A DNA stretch of 64,000 bases, from the NCBI GenBank assembly GCA_035552095.1, contig DASZMA010000096.1:1-64000 (forward strand), read 5' to 3'. Under the pieces are notes generated by a model that worked only from the letters and a program-made list of their open reading frames with translations, had not been told where the DNA came from and did not search any database. Positions 32,781 to 40,896 of the stretch are shown here, in pieces; position 1 is the stretch's first letter, and each line of letters opens with the position of its first letter. The stretch comes from Bog-473 sp035552095. GTDB taxonomy: Bacteria; Actinomycetota; Acidimicrobiia; Acidimicrobiales; RAAP-2. Position numbers and translations under genes: made by a program.

Positions 32781-33619
32781 CGGGCGGAGAGAAGGTGGGG
32801 CAACCTCGGCGGACCGGATGGCGCCGTCGCATCGGGCTCACCGAGGGCCGCCTCTATTCGACTGCCGTCGTCGTGGTCGTGGTGGCCCTCTTGGCCCCCA
32901 CCCTCGCGCACTGGAAGGCTGTGGCGGCCCAGAAACCGCTGAGTGGGGTGGCCTTCTCCCACCGGCCGCCGGTGGCCAACCCGGCACCAAGCGCGCCGAG
33001 CACCACGACGCCCCCCAGTGTCCCCGTCGTCGGCACCGAGCTCTCGCCCGGCCTGAGCGGATTCTCCCTGGGTCCCCCGGTTTCGCTCCCCGGCACCGGA
33101 CTGGGTGATACCTCCAGCCCGAACCCCACACCGCTGCCGCCACTGACCGCGCCGACGCAGACCGCACTGCCGACTCCGGTCACCTGTCAGGCGGCTGCGC
33201 TCAATGCGGCCACCACGAAGCTGCTCGACCAGCTGAATGCGTCCCTGAAAGTGCTCCCGACCGGGACCCTCGAGACGGCACTCGGTCTGGCCACCGGTTG
33301 CAACACGGCCAACCCGGCCCTCTTGGCGGTGGGCGCGCTGACTGAGCTGGGCGACAATCTGACCGCGCTCTTCAACGAAGTGCCGGGAGCCAGCGCCCTG
33401 AAGCTCCCGACCATTAAACCGCTGGAGCTGCCGGCGGCCGTGCTGCCCTTCCTCGGCTCACTTAAGCCTGTCTTCGCCCCCATCTGCGCGTCGATCAACT
33501 CGGCCACCAACATCGTCATCCTCATCGCGCCGCATTACCCACAGGTGATTGACGGGGCCTCCGCCCTGGCGCTGTTCCAGGCGGCGGTGACCTGCGGGGA
33601 GCTGACGGGAGCCAAGTAG
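32777..33619 (+). CDS. Membrane-anchored secreted protein at the end of the Liv-like operon
   Basis: 280 aa. Basic cytoplasmic N-terminus, one transmembrane helix at about 28-46 (YSTAVVVVVVALLAPTLAH), then a Pro/Thr/Ser-rich linker to about residue 130 and a helical domain with three Cys. No family recognised. Overlaps the LivHMG gene by 4 bp (ATGA), so it is part of the transport operon. The linker-plus-domain layout echoes the binding protein at the operon start; it might be an accessory or capture protein. This is speculation from layout. Confidence 0.65.
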   Translation: MTGGEKVGQPRRTGWRRRIGLTEGRLYSTAVVVVVVALLAPTLAHWKAVAAQKPLSGVAFSHRPPVANPAPSAPSTTTPPSVPVVGTELSPGLSGFSLGPPVSLPGTGLGDTSSPNPTPLPPLTAPTQTALPTPVTCQAAALNAATTKLLDQLNASLKVLPTGTLETALGLATGCNTANPALLAVGALTELGDNLTALFNEVPGASALKLPTIKPLELPAAVLPFLGSLKPVFAPICASINSATNIVILIAPHYPQVIDGASALALFQAAVTCGELTGAK

Positions 33620-33647
33620 CGCTTCCCGTTGGCCGAGAGATGTGCCT

Positions 33648-35324
33648 TCAGGCGTGCTGGGCGGCCGCGGCATCGGCCAGGCCGAGGAGCTCGACCGCCT
33701 GCTCGCGCATCTCCACCTTGCGGATCTTGCCGGTCACCGTCATGGGGAATTCGTCGACCACGTGCACGTAGCGGGGGATCTTGTAGTGGGCCAGCTTGCC
33801 CTGGCAGAACTCCCGGATGGCCTCGGCGCTGATCGGCTCGGCCCCGTCGCGCAGCTTGACCCAGACCATCAGCTCCTCGCCGTACTTGACGTCGGGCACC
33901 CCGATCACCTGGGCGTCCTGAATATCGGGGTGCGCGTAGAGGAACTCCTCGATCTCACGGGGGTAGATGTTCTCGCCGCCCCGGATGACCATGTCCTTGA
34001 TGCGGCCGGTGATGTTCACGTAGCTCTCATCGTCCATCTCCGCGATGTCGCCGGTGTGCATCCAGCGGGCCGGGTCGATCGACTCGGCGGTCTTCTCGGG
34101 CTGCTCCCAGTAGCCGAGCATGACGGAGTAGCCCCGGGTGCAGAGCTCGCCGGCGGTCCCGCGGGGGACGGTGAGGCCGGTCTCGGGGTCGACGATCTTG
34201 ACCTCCACGTGCGGGTGCACCTGCCCGACGGTGGAGACCCGCCGTTCCAGCGTGTCGGTGGCCCGGGTCTGGGTCGACACCGGGGAGGTCTCGGTCATGC
34301 CGTAACAGATGGTGATCTCGTCCATGCCCATGGTGGCCACCACCTGCTTCATCACCTCGACCGGGCACGGCGATCCGGCCATGATGCCGGTGCGCAGGCT
34401 GGAGAGGTCGAAGGAGTCGAAGCTGGGCTCGGCCAGCTCGGCAATGAACATGGTCGGCACCCCGTAGAGCGAGGTGCAGCGTTCCTGCTCCACGGCGGCC
34501 AGGCTCGCTCGCGGCTCAAAGCCAGGGGCCGGGATCACCATGGTCGCCCCGTGGGTGGTGCAGCCGAGATTGCCCATGGTCATGCCGAAGCAGTGGTAGA
34601 AGGGCACCGGGATGCAGACCCGGTCCTGGTCGCTGTAACGGCAGAGCTCACCCACGAAGAAGCCGTTGTTCAAAATGTTGTGGTGGCTGAGCGTGGCTCC
34701 CTTGGGGAAGCCGGTCGTGCCCGAGGTGTACTGAATGTTGATCGGCTGGTCTGCCGAGAGCTGCCCATCCACTTCGGCCAGCCGGGTCAGATCGGGCTTG
34801 GTCCCACCCAGTGCCGCCCACTGGGCCGAGCCGGTGAGCACCACCCCCTCCAACGCAGGGCATTGTGGGCGGACCTGTTCGATCATGCCGGCGTAGTCCG
34901 ATGTCTTGAAAGCAGGCGCGGCCACTAGGAGCTTCACGGCGGCCTGGCGCAGCACGAACTCGAGCTCATGGGTGCGGTAGGCCGGGTTGATGTTGACCAG
35001 GATGGCGCCGATGGCGGCCGAGGCGAACTGCAACAGCGTCCACTCCGGGAGGTTGGGGGCCCAGATGCCCACCCGGTCTCCCCGCTCGATCCCACTGTCG
35101 AGGAGCCCGGTGGCCAACCCGTCGACCGCCTGCCCGAACTGGGCGTAGGTCCAGCGCCGTTCCGAGGGCACATCGACCAGGGCCTCATTGGCGGGAAAAC
35201 GGGCGATGGTCCGCCGCAGATTGGCCCCGATGGTGTCGCCCAGGAGCGGCGTGTCCGAGGTGCCCGAGGAGTACGAAGCCGGCGGGGGCGGCGAGCCCAC
35301 CCGGTCCGCGCTCACTGCCCCCAT
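33648..35324 (-). CDS. Acyl-CoA synthetase (AMP-binding, ANL superfamily)
   Basis: 558 aa. YTSGTTGFPKGATLSHHN (P-loop), YGMTETSPVS, YWEQPEKTAESID, MHTGDIAEMDDESYVNITGRIKDMVIRGGENIYP and the C-terminal lysine segment MTVTGKIRKVEMRE define a medium/long-chain fatty acyl-CoA synthetase type enzyme. Activates a carboxylic acid with ATP and CoA; chain length is undetermined. ATG 35324 overlaps the rhamnose isomerase by 13 bp, and GTG 35315 would give a 4-bp GTGA overlap. Either way it is coupled to rhamnose catabolism, an unusual partner. Confidence 0.92.
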   Translation of the reverse strand: MGAVSADRVGSPPPPASYSSGTSDTPLLGDTIGANLRRTIARFPANEALVDVPSERRWTYAQFGQAVDGLATGLLDSGIERGDRVGIWAPNLPEWTLLQFASAAIGAILVNINPAYRTHELEFVLRQAAVKLLVAAPAFKTSDYAGMIEQVRPQCPALEGVVLTGSAQWAALGGTKPDLTRLAEVDGQLSADQPINIQYTSGTTGFPKGATLSHHNILNNGFFVGELCRYSDQDRVCIPVPFYHCFGMTMGNLGCTTHGATMVIPAPGFEPRASLAAVEQERCTSLYGVPTMFIAELAEPSFDSFDLSSLRTGIMAGSPCPVEVMKQVVATMGMDEITICYGMTETSPVSTQTRATDTLERRVSTVGQVHPHVEVKIVDPETGLTVPRGTAGELCTRGYSVMLGYWEQPEKTAESIDPARWMHTGDIAEMDDESYVNITGRIKDMVIRGGENIYPREIEEFLYAHPDIQDAQVIGVPDVKYGEELMVWVKLRDGAEPISAEAIREFCQGKLAHYKIPRYVHVVDEFPMTVTGKIRKVEMREQAVELLGLADAAAAQHA

Positions 35325-36478
35325 CCGGCCGTCGACGGCGTCTCGCGCTGGGCCAGCACCCGTTCGGCGTAGCCGGAGCGGGCGTAGGCGGCGAGGGGGT
35401 CGGGGTCGATGCCCATCTCCTCCCGCAGGTCTCGCAGCAACGGCCGCACGTCGGAACTGTAGGCGTCCATCAAGACCTCGTGGGCGCCGAGGACATCACC
35501 GGACTGCTGGGCCAGGGACAAGGCGTCGCGGTCGACCAGCAGCGCCTTGGCCGTCGCTTCCTGCACGTTCATGATGGAGCGGATCTCGGCCGGGATCTGC
35601 TCCTCAATGTTGTGGCACTGGTCGAGCATGAAGGCCACCTGGGCGTCGGGGGCCAGTGCGCCGGCCTGGACGATCTCGAACATGATCCGGAAGAGCTGGA
35701 ACGGATCGGCCGCGCCCACCATGAGGTCATCGTCGGCGTAGAAGCGGCTGTTGAAGTGGAAGCCGCCCAGCCGGCCCACCCGGAGCAGCTGGGCCACAAT
35801 GAATTCGATGTTGGTGCCGGGCGCGTGATGACCGGTATCGACCAGCACCATGGCCTGATCGCCCAGGGCCTGGCAGTGCAGGAGCGACGTGCCCCAGTCC
35901 GGTACGTCCATTGAGTAGAACGAAGGCTCGAACAGCTTGTATTCGAGCAGCATCCGTACCCCGGCTGGTAGGGCGGCGTACGTCTCAGTCAGAGCCTCGG
36001 CCAAGCGCTCCTGGCGGGCGGCCATGCTGTCCTGCCCCGGATAGTTGGTGCCGTCGGCGAACCATAGGGTCACGATGGATGAGCCCGTCTGCGCCGCGAT
36101 GTCGATGCACTCCAACAGATGGGCGACGGCCTGGCGCCGCACCACCGGATCTGGGTTGCACACGCTGCCCAACTTGTACGCCTCCTCCTGGAAGAGGTTC
36201 GGATTGATGGCCCCGAGGCGGACGCCGGCGTCGGTGGCGTGCTTGGCCAGGTCCTCAAAGCTCTCGACCCGGTCCCAGGGAATGTGCAGGGCCACTGACG
36301 GCGCCACCCCGGTGAAGCGGTGGACCTGGGCCGCGTCGGACACCTTCTCGTAGGCGTTTCGGGCCGCGCCCTGGCGGGCGAATACCTTGAACCGGGTGCC
36401 CGTGAGCCCGAAGGCCCACGATGCCGTTTCGATCTCCTGATGCCGGAGCGCTTCCTTGACCACTGCCTGGTCCGCCAT
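35312..36478 (-). CDS. rhaI: L-rhamnose isomerase (RhaI type)
   Basis: Converts L-rhamnose to L-rhamnulose. 388 aa TIM-barrel enzyme of the Pseudomonas stutzeri/actinobacterial kind rather than E. coli RhaA. Metal and substrate segments are visible: LEYKLFEPSFYSMDVPDWGT (Glu), VLVDTGHHAPGTNIEF (Asp, His), GGFHFNSRFYADDDLMVG (His, Asp pairs) and FMLDQCHNIEEQIPA. ATG 36478. A promoter with a LacI-type operator lies directly upstream. Works with RhaB (23.7 kb) and the aldolase/dehydrogenase fusion (40.9 kb). Confidence 0.93.
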   Translation of the reverse strand: MADQAVVKEALRHQEIETASWAFGLTGTRFKVFARQGAARNAYEKVSDAAQVHRFTGVAPSVALHIPWDRVESFEDLAKHATDAGVRLGAINPNLFQEEAYKLGSVCNPDPVVRRQAVAHLLECIDIAAQTGSSIVTLWFADGTNYPGQDSMAARQERLAEALTETYAALPAGVRMLLEYKLFEPSFYSMDVPDWGTSLLHCQALGDQAMVLVDTGHHAPGTNIEFIVAQLLRVGRLGGFHFNSRFYADDDLMVGAADPFQLFRIMFEIVQAGALAPDAQVAFMLDQCHNIEEQIPAEIRSIMNVQEATAKALLVDRDALSLAQQSGDVLGAHEVLMDAYSSDVRPLLRDLREEMGIDPDPLAAYARSGYAERVLAQRETPSTAGWGQ

Positions 36479-36506
36479 TCCGGGCCACCCCCATTTTGCT
36501 CATTTT

Positions 36507-36557
36507 TGAAACGTTACAAGTACCACGAACTCTAGTACCGGCTCCGCCTCTCCTCAA
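36507..36557 (-). promoter_or_regulatory. rhaI promoter with LacI-type operator
   Basis: On the minus strand: -35 TTGAGG (36557-36552), 17-nt spacer, -10 TAGAGT (36534-36529), then the operator read on the plus strand as TGAAACGTTACA (36507-36518), just after the expected start. The operator has the same TG..AACGTT.CA architecture as the site before rhaB. Confidence 0.6.
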
Positions 36558-36582
36558 GGGGATGAGGCGGTGTTTAGGCCGC

Positions 36583-36627
36583 TTGACGTGGGCGATCTCC
36601 TGTTTCTACACTCGTTGAAAGGTTTCA
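36583..36627 (+). promoter_or_regulatory. Promoter of the rhamnosidase operon with LacI-type operator
   Basis: -35 TTGACG (36583-36588), 18-nt spacer, -10 TACACT (36607-36612), and the operator TGAAAGGTTTCA (36616-36627) over the expected start. The arms TGAAA/TTTCA are perfectly inverted with a GG centre. It leaves a leader of about 190 nt before ATG 36814, in which I see no hairpin or ORF of note. Confidence 0.58.
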
Positions 36628-36813
36628 TTCGGGCGGGCAACCACGGGCCGGGGAGGGGGCGGCAGTGCGTCTGCGGGAGGGCGAACCGGCGTGACGCGGC
36701 GGACCTCGATGCCACCTCGTCGGGCGCAATGCGCGACGGCGAATCCCCACCTGTTTCGGCCCTGATCCGTCACCTCGCCATGAGACGTGCCTCCCGCTAC
36801 CTGAAGGAGCAAC

Positions 36814-37767
36814 ATGCAGCTTGATCCTCCCCTCAAGAAGATCCTCGACCTGGTGGCCGGGAACCGACCGGCCGAGCCCGGGGACATGGCCCAGCGTCGA
36901 GCGCAGGGTGAGGCCGCCTTCGGCGCCATCCGCCCCGCCCCGCAGACCGGCGTCACCGTGGCTGACCACACGGTGGCGGTCGAGGGTGGCCAGATCCTGG
37001 TGCGCACCTACATCCCCGACGACCTGGCACGGCCGGCTCCCGTGCTGTTCTACCTGCACGGCGGCGGATGGTTCATGGGCAACCTGGACACGGCCGAGTC
37101 CGAATGCGTGATCCAGGCCGCTGACATCCCGGCGGTGATGGTCTCGGTGGACTACCGGTTGGCCCCCGAGCACAAGTTCCCCATCCCGTTCGATGACTGC
37201 ATGGCCGCTTACGGCTGGGTCCTGGCGCAGGCCGATGAACTGGGTGTCGACACTGGCCGCATCGCCGTGGCCGGGGGGAGCGCCGGTGCCAACCTGGCCG
37301 CCGCCATGTGCCTGGCCATACGTGACCGCGGCCTGCCGCTGCCCTGTCTGCAGTTGCTCGACGTGCCCTTCGTCGACCTGACCTTGGGTTCGCCTTCGTT
37401 GACCGAGGAGATGTCCGGCTACGGCCTGACCGGGTCCGAGGTGCTCGAGTGCGCCGAGATCTACGTGCGCGACGAGGCTGACCGGCGCCACCCTTACGTG
37501 TCCCCCCTGCTGGCCGAGGACCTGAGCGGGCTGCCGCCGGCCTTCATCCTCACGGCGGAGTTCGACCCCGTACGCGACGACGGCGAGCGCTACCTGGAGC
37601 GGCTCCACCAGGCCGGGGTGGCCGCAGCAGGCTTTCGCGTCCTCAGCCACATTCACGGCACCTGGGTCATCCCCGGTTCGGCGACCTGGGGCCTGGTGCG
37701 CGACGTCCGACTGGCCGCCCTGCGCCGCGCCTTCGATGGCACCCTGGCGCCCGAGCTTCCCTTCTAA
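36814..37767 (+). CDS. Alpha/beta hydrolase, hormone-sensitive lipase family
   Basis: 317 aa esterase. FYLHGGGWFMGN (oxyanion HGGGW), VAGGSAGANLAAA (nucleophile Ser in GGSAG), ILTAEFDPVRDDGERY (Asp) and SHIHGTW (His) form a full HSL-type active site. No signal peptide. ATG 36814 follows AAGGAG at 6 nt. The next gene, the rhamnosidase, begins immediately after its stop, so it probably removes ester groups from rhamnose-containing glycosides before or after rhamnosidase action. The substrate is inferred. Confidence 0.88.
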   Translation: MQLDPPLKKILDLVAGNRPAEPGDMAQRRAQGEAAFGAIRPAPQTGVTVADHTVAVEGGQILVRTYIPDDLARPAPVLFYLHGGGWFMGNLDTAESECVIQAADIPAVMVSVDYRLAPEHKFPIPFDDCMAAYGWVLAQADELGVDTGRIAVAGGSAGANLAAAMCLAIRDRGLPLPCLQLLDVPFVDLTLGSPSLTEEMSGYGLTGSEVLECAEIYVRDEADRRHPYVSPLLAEDLSGLPPAFILTAEFDPVRDDGERYLERLHQAGVAAAGFRVLSHIHGTWVIPGSATWGLVRDVRLAALRRAFDGTLAPELPF

Positions 37768-40068
37768 GTGTTGACCGAGCCACCCTTCGATCCGTTCGGC
37801 CCGGGCCGCTGGCAGGCCCAGTGGATCTGGTCGGCCGCCGAACCAGCGGCGGGCCAGTTCCGGCGGACGGTGGCCTTCCGTCGCCGGTTCGCCCTCGACG
37901 CCGTCGGGTCCAGTGTGCCAGCCCGGGTCTGTGCCGACTCGCGCTACGCGCTCTGGGTCAACGGGCAGGAGGTCGCCCGGGGGCCGGTGCGCATCAATCC
38001 GCGCCGACGTCGCTACGACGTGGTGGAGCTGGCGCCCTACCTGAGTGTGGGTGAGAACTGCATCAGCGCGCTGGCCTGCTTCTACGGTCGGCCCACGGCG
38101 TGGTGGATGCCGGCGGCCACTCTGACCAGTGAGGTGCGGGCCGGCGGATTTCTCTTTGAGACCAGGCTGGACGGTGCCACCACGTTGGTGAGTGACGAGC
38201 GCTGGCGGGCCGAACTGCTCGCCGGCTGGAGCGACGGCCCACCGGTGGGCGGGGTGGTGGGACGCGGGCCCGAACTCATCGACCTGCGTTCGCTGCCGGC
38301 GGGGTGGTTGGAGACCGCCTTCGACGACAGCGGGTGGGGAGAGGCCCGCGTCATCTCGGGTGCCGGGATGGGGGAGCCGGGGAATCCGCATCCACCGAAT
38401 TATCCGCATGGTCCCTACCAGCCCCGCTCGGTGGGGTTCAGCCGACCGCAGCGGATCGAGATTCCCGAGGCCGGAGATTCGTATCAGAGCGGGCGGGTGC
38501 TGGCGGGCACCATGGTGGTGGACCTGGAAGGGCCGGCGGGGGCCGAGGTCGTGGTCTCCTGCACGGAGTTCGTGGGCGGTGACGGCGCTTCGAGTCACGG
38601 TGAAGCGCTCGGGTTCACGGTGACGCTGAGCGGCGGGCGACGCCGGGTGGAGACGTTCGACGTCTACGGCATGCAGGAGATCAAAGTAGCGGCCCCCCCT
38701 GGGGTCACGGTGCACAGCATGGCGGTGAATGAACGTCTCTATCCACTCAGTGGCCACGCCTCGTTCGCCTGTTCCGACCCGCGGCTTGAGCAGATCTGGC
38801 AGGTCGGGCGGCGCACGGTCAGCCTCTGCTCATTCGACGCCTACCTCGATTGCCCGACGCGGGAGCAGCGGGCCTGGACCGGTGATTCGGTGGTGCACCA
38901 GATGGTTGACTTCGCCACCAACGGCGATTGGCGTTTGGCCCGATGGCACCCGGTTCTGGCGGCCGAGCCGGGACCGGACGGCATGTTGCCCATGGCGGTG
39001 GCCGGTGACGCCGAGGTGTCCGACATCGCTGTCATTCCGGACTGGGCCTTGCACTGGGTCCATTCGGTGGGCAATCTCTGGCGCTACGGGGGCGACGAAG
39101 AGGAGATCCGACGGCTGCTGCCGGTGGTCGAAGGCGTCCTGCGCTGGTTCGACCCTTATATGGCGCCGAATGGCTTGCTCACCGACGTGGTCGGCTGGGT
39201 CATCATCGACTGGGCTTCGGTCTACACCGAAGGCGCCTGCGCCGCGCTGAACGGATTGTTCGGGCGGGCGTTGCTCGAGTTCGCCGCCATGGCCGAGTGG
39301 CAGGGCGATGCCGGCCGCGCCGGCTGGGCCCGGGCCCAGCACCAGCGGGTGGTCGACGGCTTCGAAGCGCTGTGGGACCCGGAGCGGGGGCGCTACGCCG
39401 ACAACATGGTGGCCGGCCGGCGCGGCCTCACGGCCTCCCAACACGGGCAGGCGACCGCCATCGTGGGTCAGCTCGCCCCGGCGGCGCGGTGGCCGCGGCT
39501 GATCGAGGTCCTTACTGATGAGGCCCCCCTGGTCCACGCCGCCTTCAACGTCCCCGACGGCGAAGCCACCCCGAATATGGGGGCGCCTCCGGGCGGCGCC
39601 TATCTACGACAGGGGCATCCGGATCCGTGGTGGGACGTGGCCACGCAGGTAGTCCGAGCCCAGCCCTTCTTCCGCTACGTGGTCCATGACGCGGTCCGCC
39701 AGGCGGGCCGGGCCGACCTGATCCCTTCCTTGTGCCTCGACTGGACGGTGGCGCTGGAGCGTTGCCCCACCTCATGGACCGAGACCTGGTTCGGCGGAAC
39801 GGTCAGCCACGGTTGGTCCTCCACCCCCACCCGCGATCTGACGGTCAGCGTCCTGGGTGTCGAGCCGGCAGAGCCTGGCTTCGCGGTGGCCCGCATTGAG
39901 CCCGAGTTGGGCCCATTGAGCTGGGCCGCCGGACGGGTGCCCTGTGGGCACGGCTTCATTGAGGTCCGGGTCGACCCCGAGAAGTTGGAGGTGACGAGCC
40001 CGATCCCCTTCCGCCACGGCGACCGCCTCTACCCCCAGGGGACCCACACCATCGGGCGCCCGGCGTGA
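37768..40068 (+). CDS. Alpha-L-rhamnosidase, GH78
   Basis: 766 aa. The N-terminal beta domain includes ALWVNGQEVARGPVRINPRR; the (alpha/alpha)6 barrel carries DCPTREQRAWTGDS (residues 361-374), the conserved GH78 catalytic region, and later TEGACAALNG, ETWFGGTVSHGWSSTPT and the C-terminal beta sandwich. Releases terminal L-rhamnose. No signal peptide, so it acts on imported oligosaccharides or glycosides. GTG 37768 directly abuts the hydrolase stop, and its own TGA overlaps the next GTG (GTGA). Operon under the LacI-type operator at 36616. Confidence 0.92.
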   Translation: MLTEPPFDPFGPGRWQAQWIWSAAEPAAGQFRRTVAFRRRFALDAVGSSVPARVCADSRYALWVNGQEVARGPVRINPRRRRYDVVELAPYLSVGENCISALACFYGRPTAWWMPAATLTSEVRAGGFLFETRLDGATTLVSDERWRAELLAGWSDGPPVGGVVGRGPELIDLRSLPAGWLETAFDDSGWGEARVISGAGMGEPGNPHPPNYPHGPYQPRSVGFSRPQRIEIPEAGDSYQSGRVLAGTMVVDLEGPAGAEVVVSCTEFVGGDGASSHGEALGFTVTLSGGRRRVETFDVYGMQEIKVAAPPGVTVHSMAVNERLYPLSGHASFACSDPRLEQIWQVGRRTVSLCSFDAYLDCPTREQRAWTGDSVVHQMVDFATNGDWRLARWHPVLAAEPGPDGMLPMAVAGDAEVSDIAVIPDWALHWVHSVGNLWRYGGDEEEIRRLLPVVEGVLRWFDPYMAPNGLLTDVVGWVIIDWASVYTEGACAALNGLFGRALLEFAAMAEWQGDAGRAGWARAQHQRVVDGFEALWDPERGRYADNMVAGRRGLTASQHGQATAIVGQLAPAARWPRLIEVLTDEAPLVHAAFNVPDGEATPNMGAPPGGAYLRQGHPDPWWDVATQVVRAQPFFRYVVHDAVRQAGRADLIPSLCLDWTVALERCPTSWTETWFGGTVSHGWSSTPTRDLTVSVLGVEPAEPGFAVARIEPELGPLSWAAGRVPCGHGFIEVRVDPEKLEVTSPIPFRHGDRLYPQGTHTIGRPA

Positions 40069-40874
40069 GTGAGCCGGGAGAGGTCGACCCGCGGTTCCCC
40101 GTTGAGGCGCACTTCGCCCAACGGGGGGAGTTCGAGGTGGCGACGACGTCGGTCAGCGACGACGGCGGCCGGGCGACGTACGAGATCTTCTACCCGCGCC
40201 CGCTCGGACGGGACGGTGGTCGTCATCCCATGGTGACGTGGGGCAACGGGACGGCGGCCCAGCCGCGCCAGTACCCCGGGGTGCTGCACCAGCTGGCCTC
40301 GTGGGGCATGGTCGTGGTGGCCTCCACCAGCAAGCGGACCGGCAAGGGACACCAGATGTTGGAGGGGGTGCACCATCTGCTGCGTGAGCACCAGGACCGC
40401 GGCAGCGTCTTCTTCGACCAGCTCGACGGGGCACGGGTCGGGGCCGTCGGCCATTCGCAGGGCGCCGGCGGCTCGGTCAACGCCACCATCCTCTCGGACG
40501 GCCTGATCACCACCACCGTGCCCATCTGCCTGCCCAATGAGCGGTGGGTCAGTAAGGGTGACGAGTACGACGTCGCCGCGCTGGGGTCGTCGGTCCTCTT
40601 TCTGGGCGGCGGCCGCGATCGGATCATCGCCGGCCCGGGCACCTTGCGCGACTTCTACGCCCGGGCTCACGCGCCGGCCGGCGTCGCCCTGCTGCGGGGT
40701 GCCGGCCACAAGCGGATCCAGAAGAGCGGTGGGGGTTACCTGGGCTATCTGACCGCCTGGCTCCGCTTCCAACTGTTTGACGACCAACTGGCCCGCCAGG
40801 CCTTCGCGGTCGAGGATCCGGAGTTCCTGCGCAATCCGGCCTGGCAGTCGCAAGGGTTGAAGCTGTCAGCCTGA
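40065..40874 (+). CDS. Alpha/beta hydrolase (poly(aryl) esterase/chlorophyllase-like)
   Basis: 269 aa. PMVTWGNGTAAQPRQYPGVLHQLASWGMVVVAS and VGAVGHSQGAGGSVNAT (nucleophile Ser in GHSQG) are typical of the chlorophyllase and PET-hydrolase-like group, with Asp in FLGGGRDRI and a His near AGHKRIQ. No signal peptide. The GTG overlaps the rhamnosidase stop by 4 bp. Possibly an esterase acting on acylated rhamnosides; the preferred substrate is not visible. Confidence 0.82.
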   Translation: MSEPGEVDPRFPVEAHFAQRGEFEVATTSVSDDGGRATYEIFYPRPLGRDGGRHPMVTWGNGTAAQPRQYPGVLHQLASWGMVVVASTSKRTGKGHQMLEGVHHLLREHQDRGSVFFDQLDGARVGAVGHSQGAGGSVNATILSDGLITTTVPICLPNERWVSKGDEYDVAALGSSVLFLGGGRDRIIAGPGTLRDFYARAHAPAGVALLRGAGHKRIQKSGGGYLGYLTAWLRFQLFDDQLARQAFAVEDPEFLRNPAWQSQGLKLSA

Positions 40875-40896
40875 AGCGGTCAGCCTGAAGAAGCGC

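Noticed and set aside
36625..38757. 710-codon open frame on the minus strand
   Set aside because: Antisense to the hydrolase and rhamnosidase genes, whose catalytic motifs are clear. The translation is Arg/His/Gly-rich without any domain, a normal by-product of high-GC codon use.
40860..40890. Short direct repeat GTCAGCCTGAAG at the end of the rhamnosidase operon
   Set aside because: Two 12-bp copies, one at the hydrolase stop, with no insertion element or site of recombination beside them; probably local slippage.
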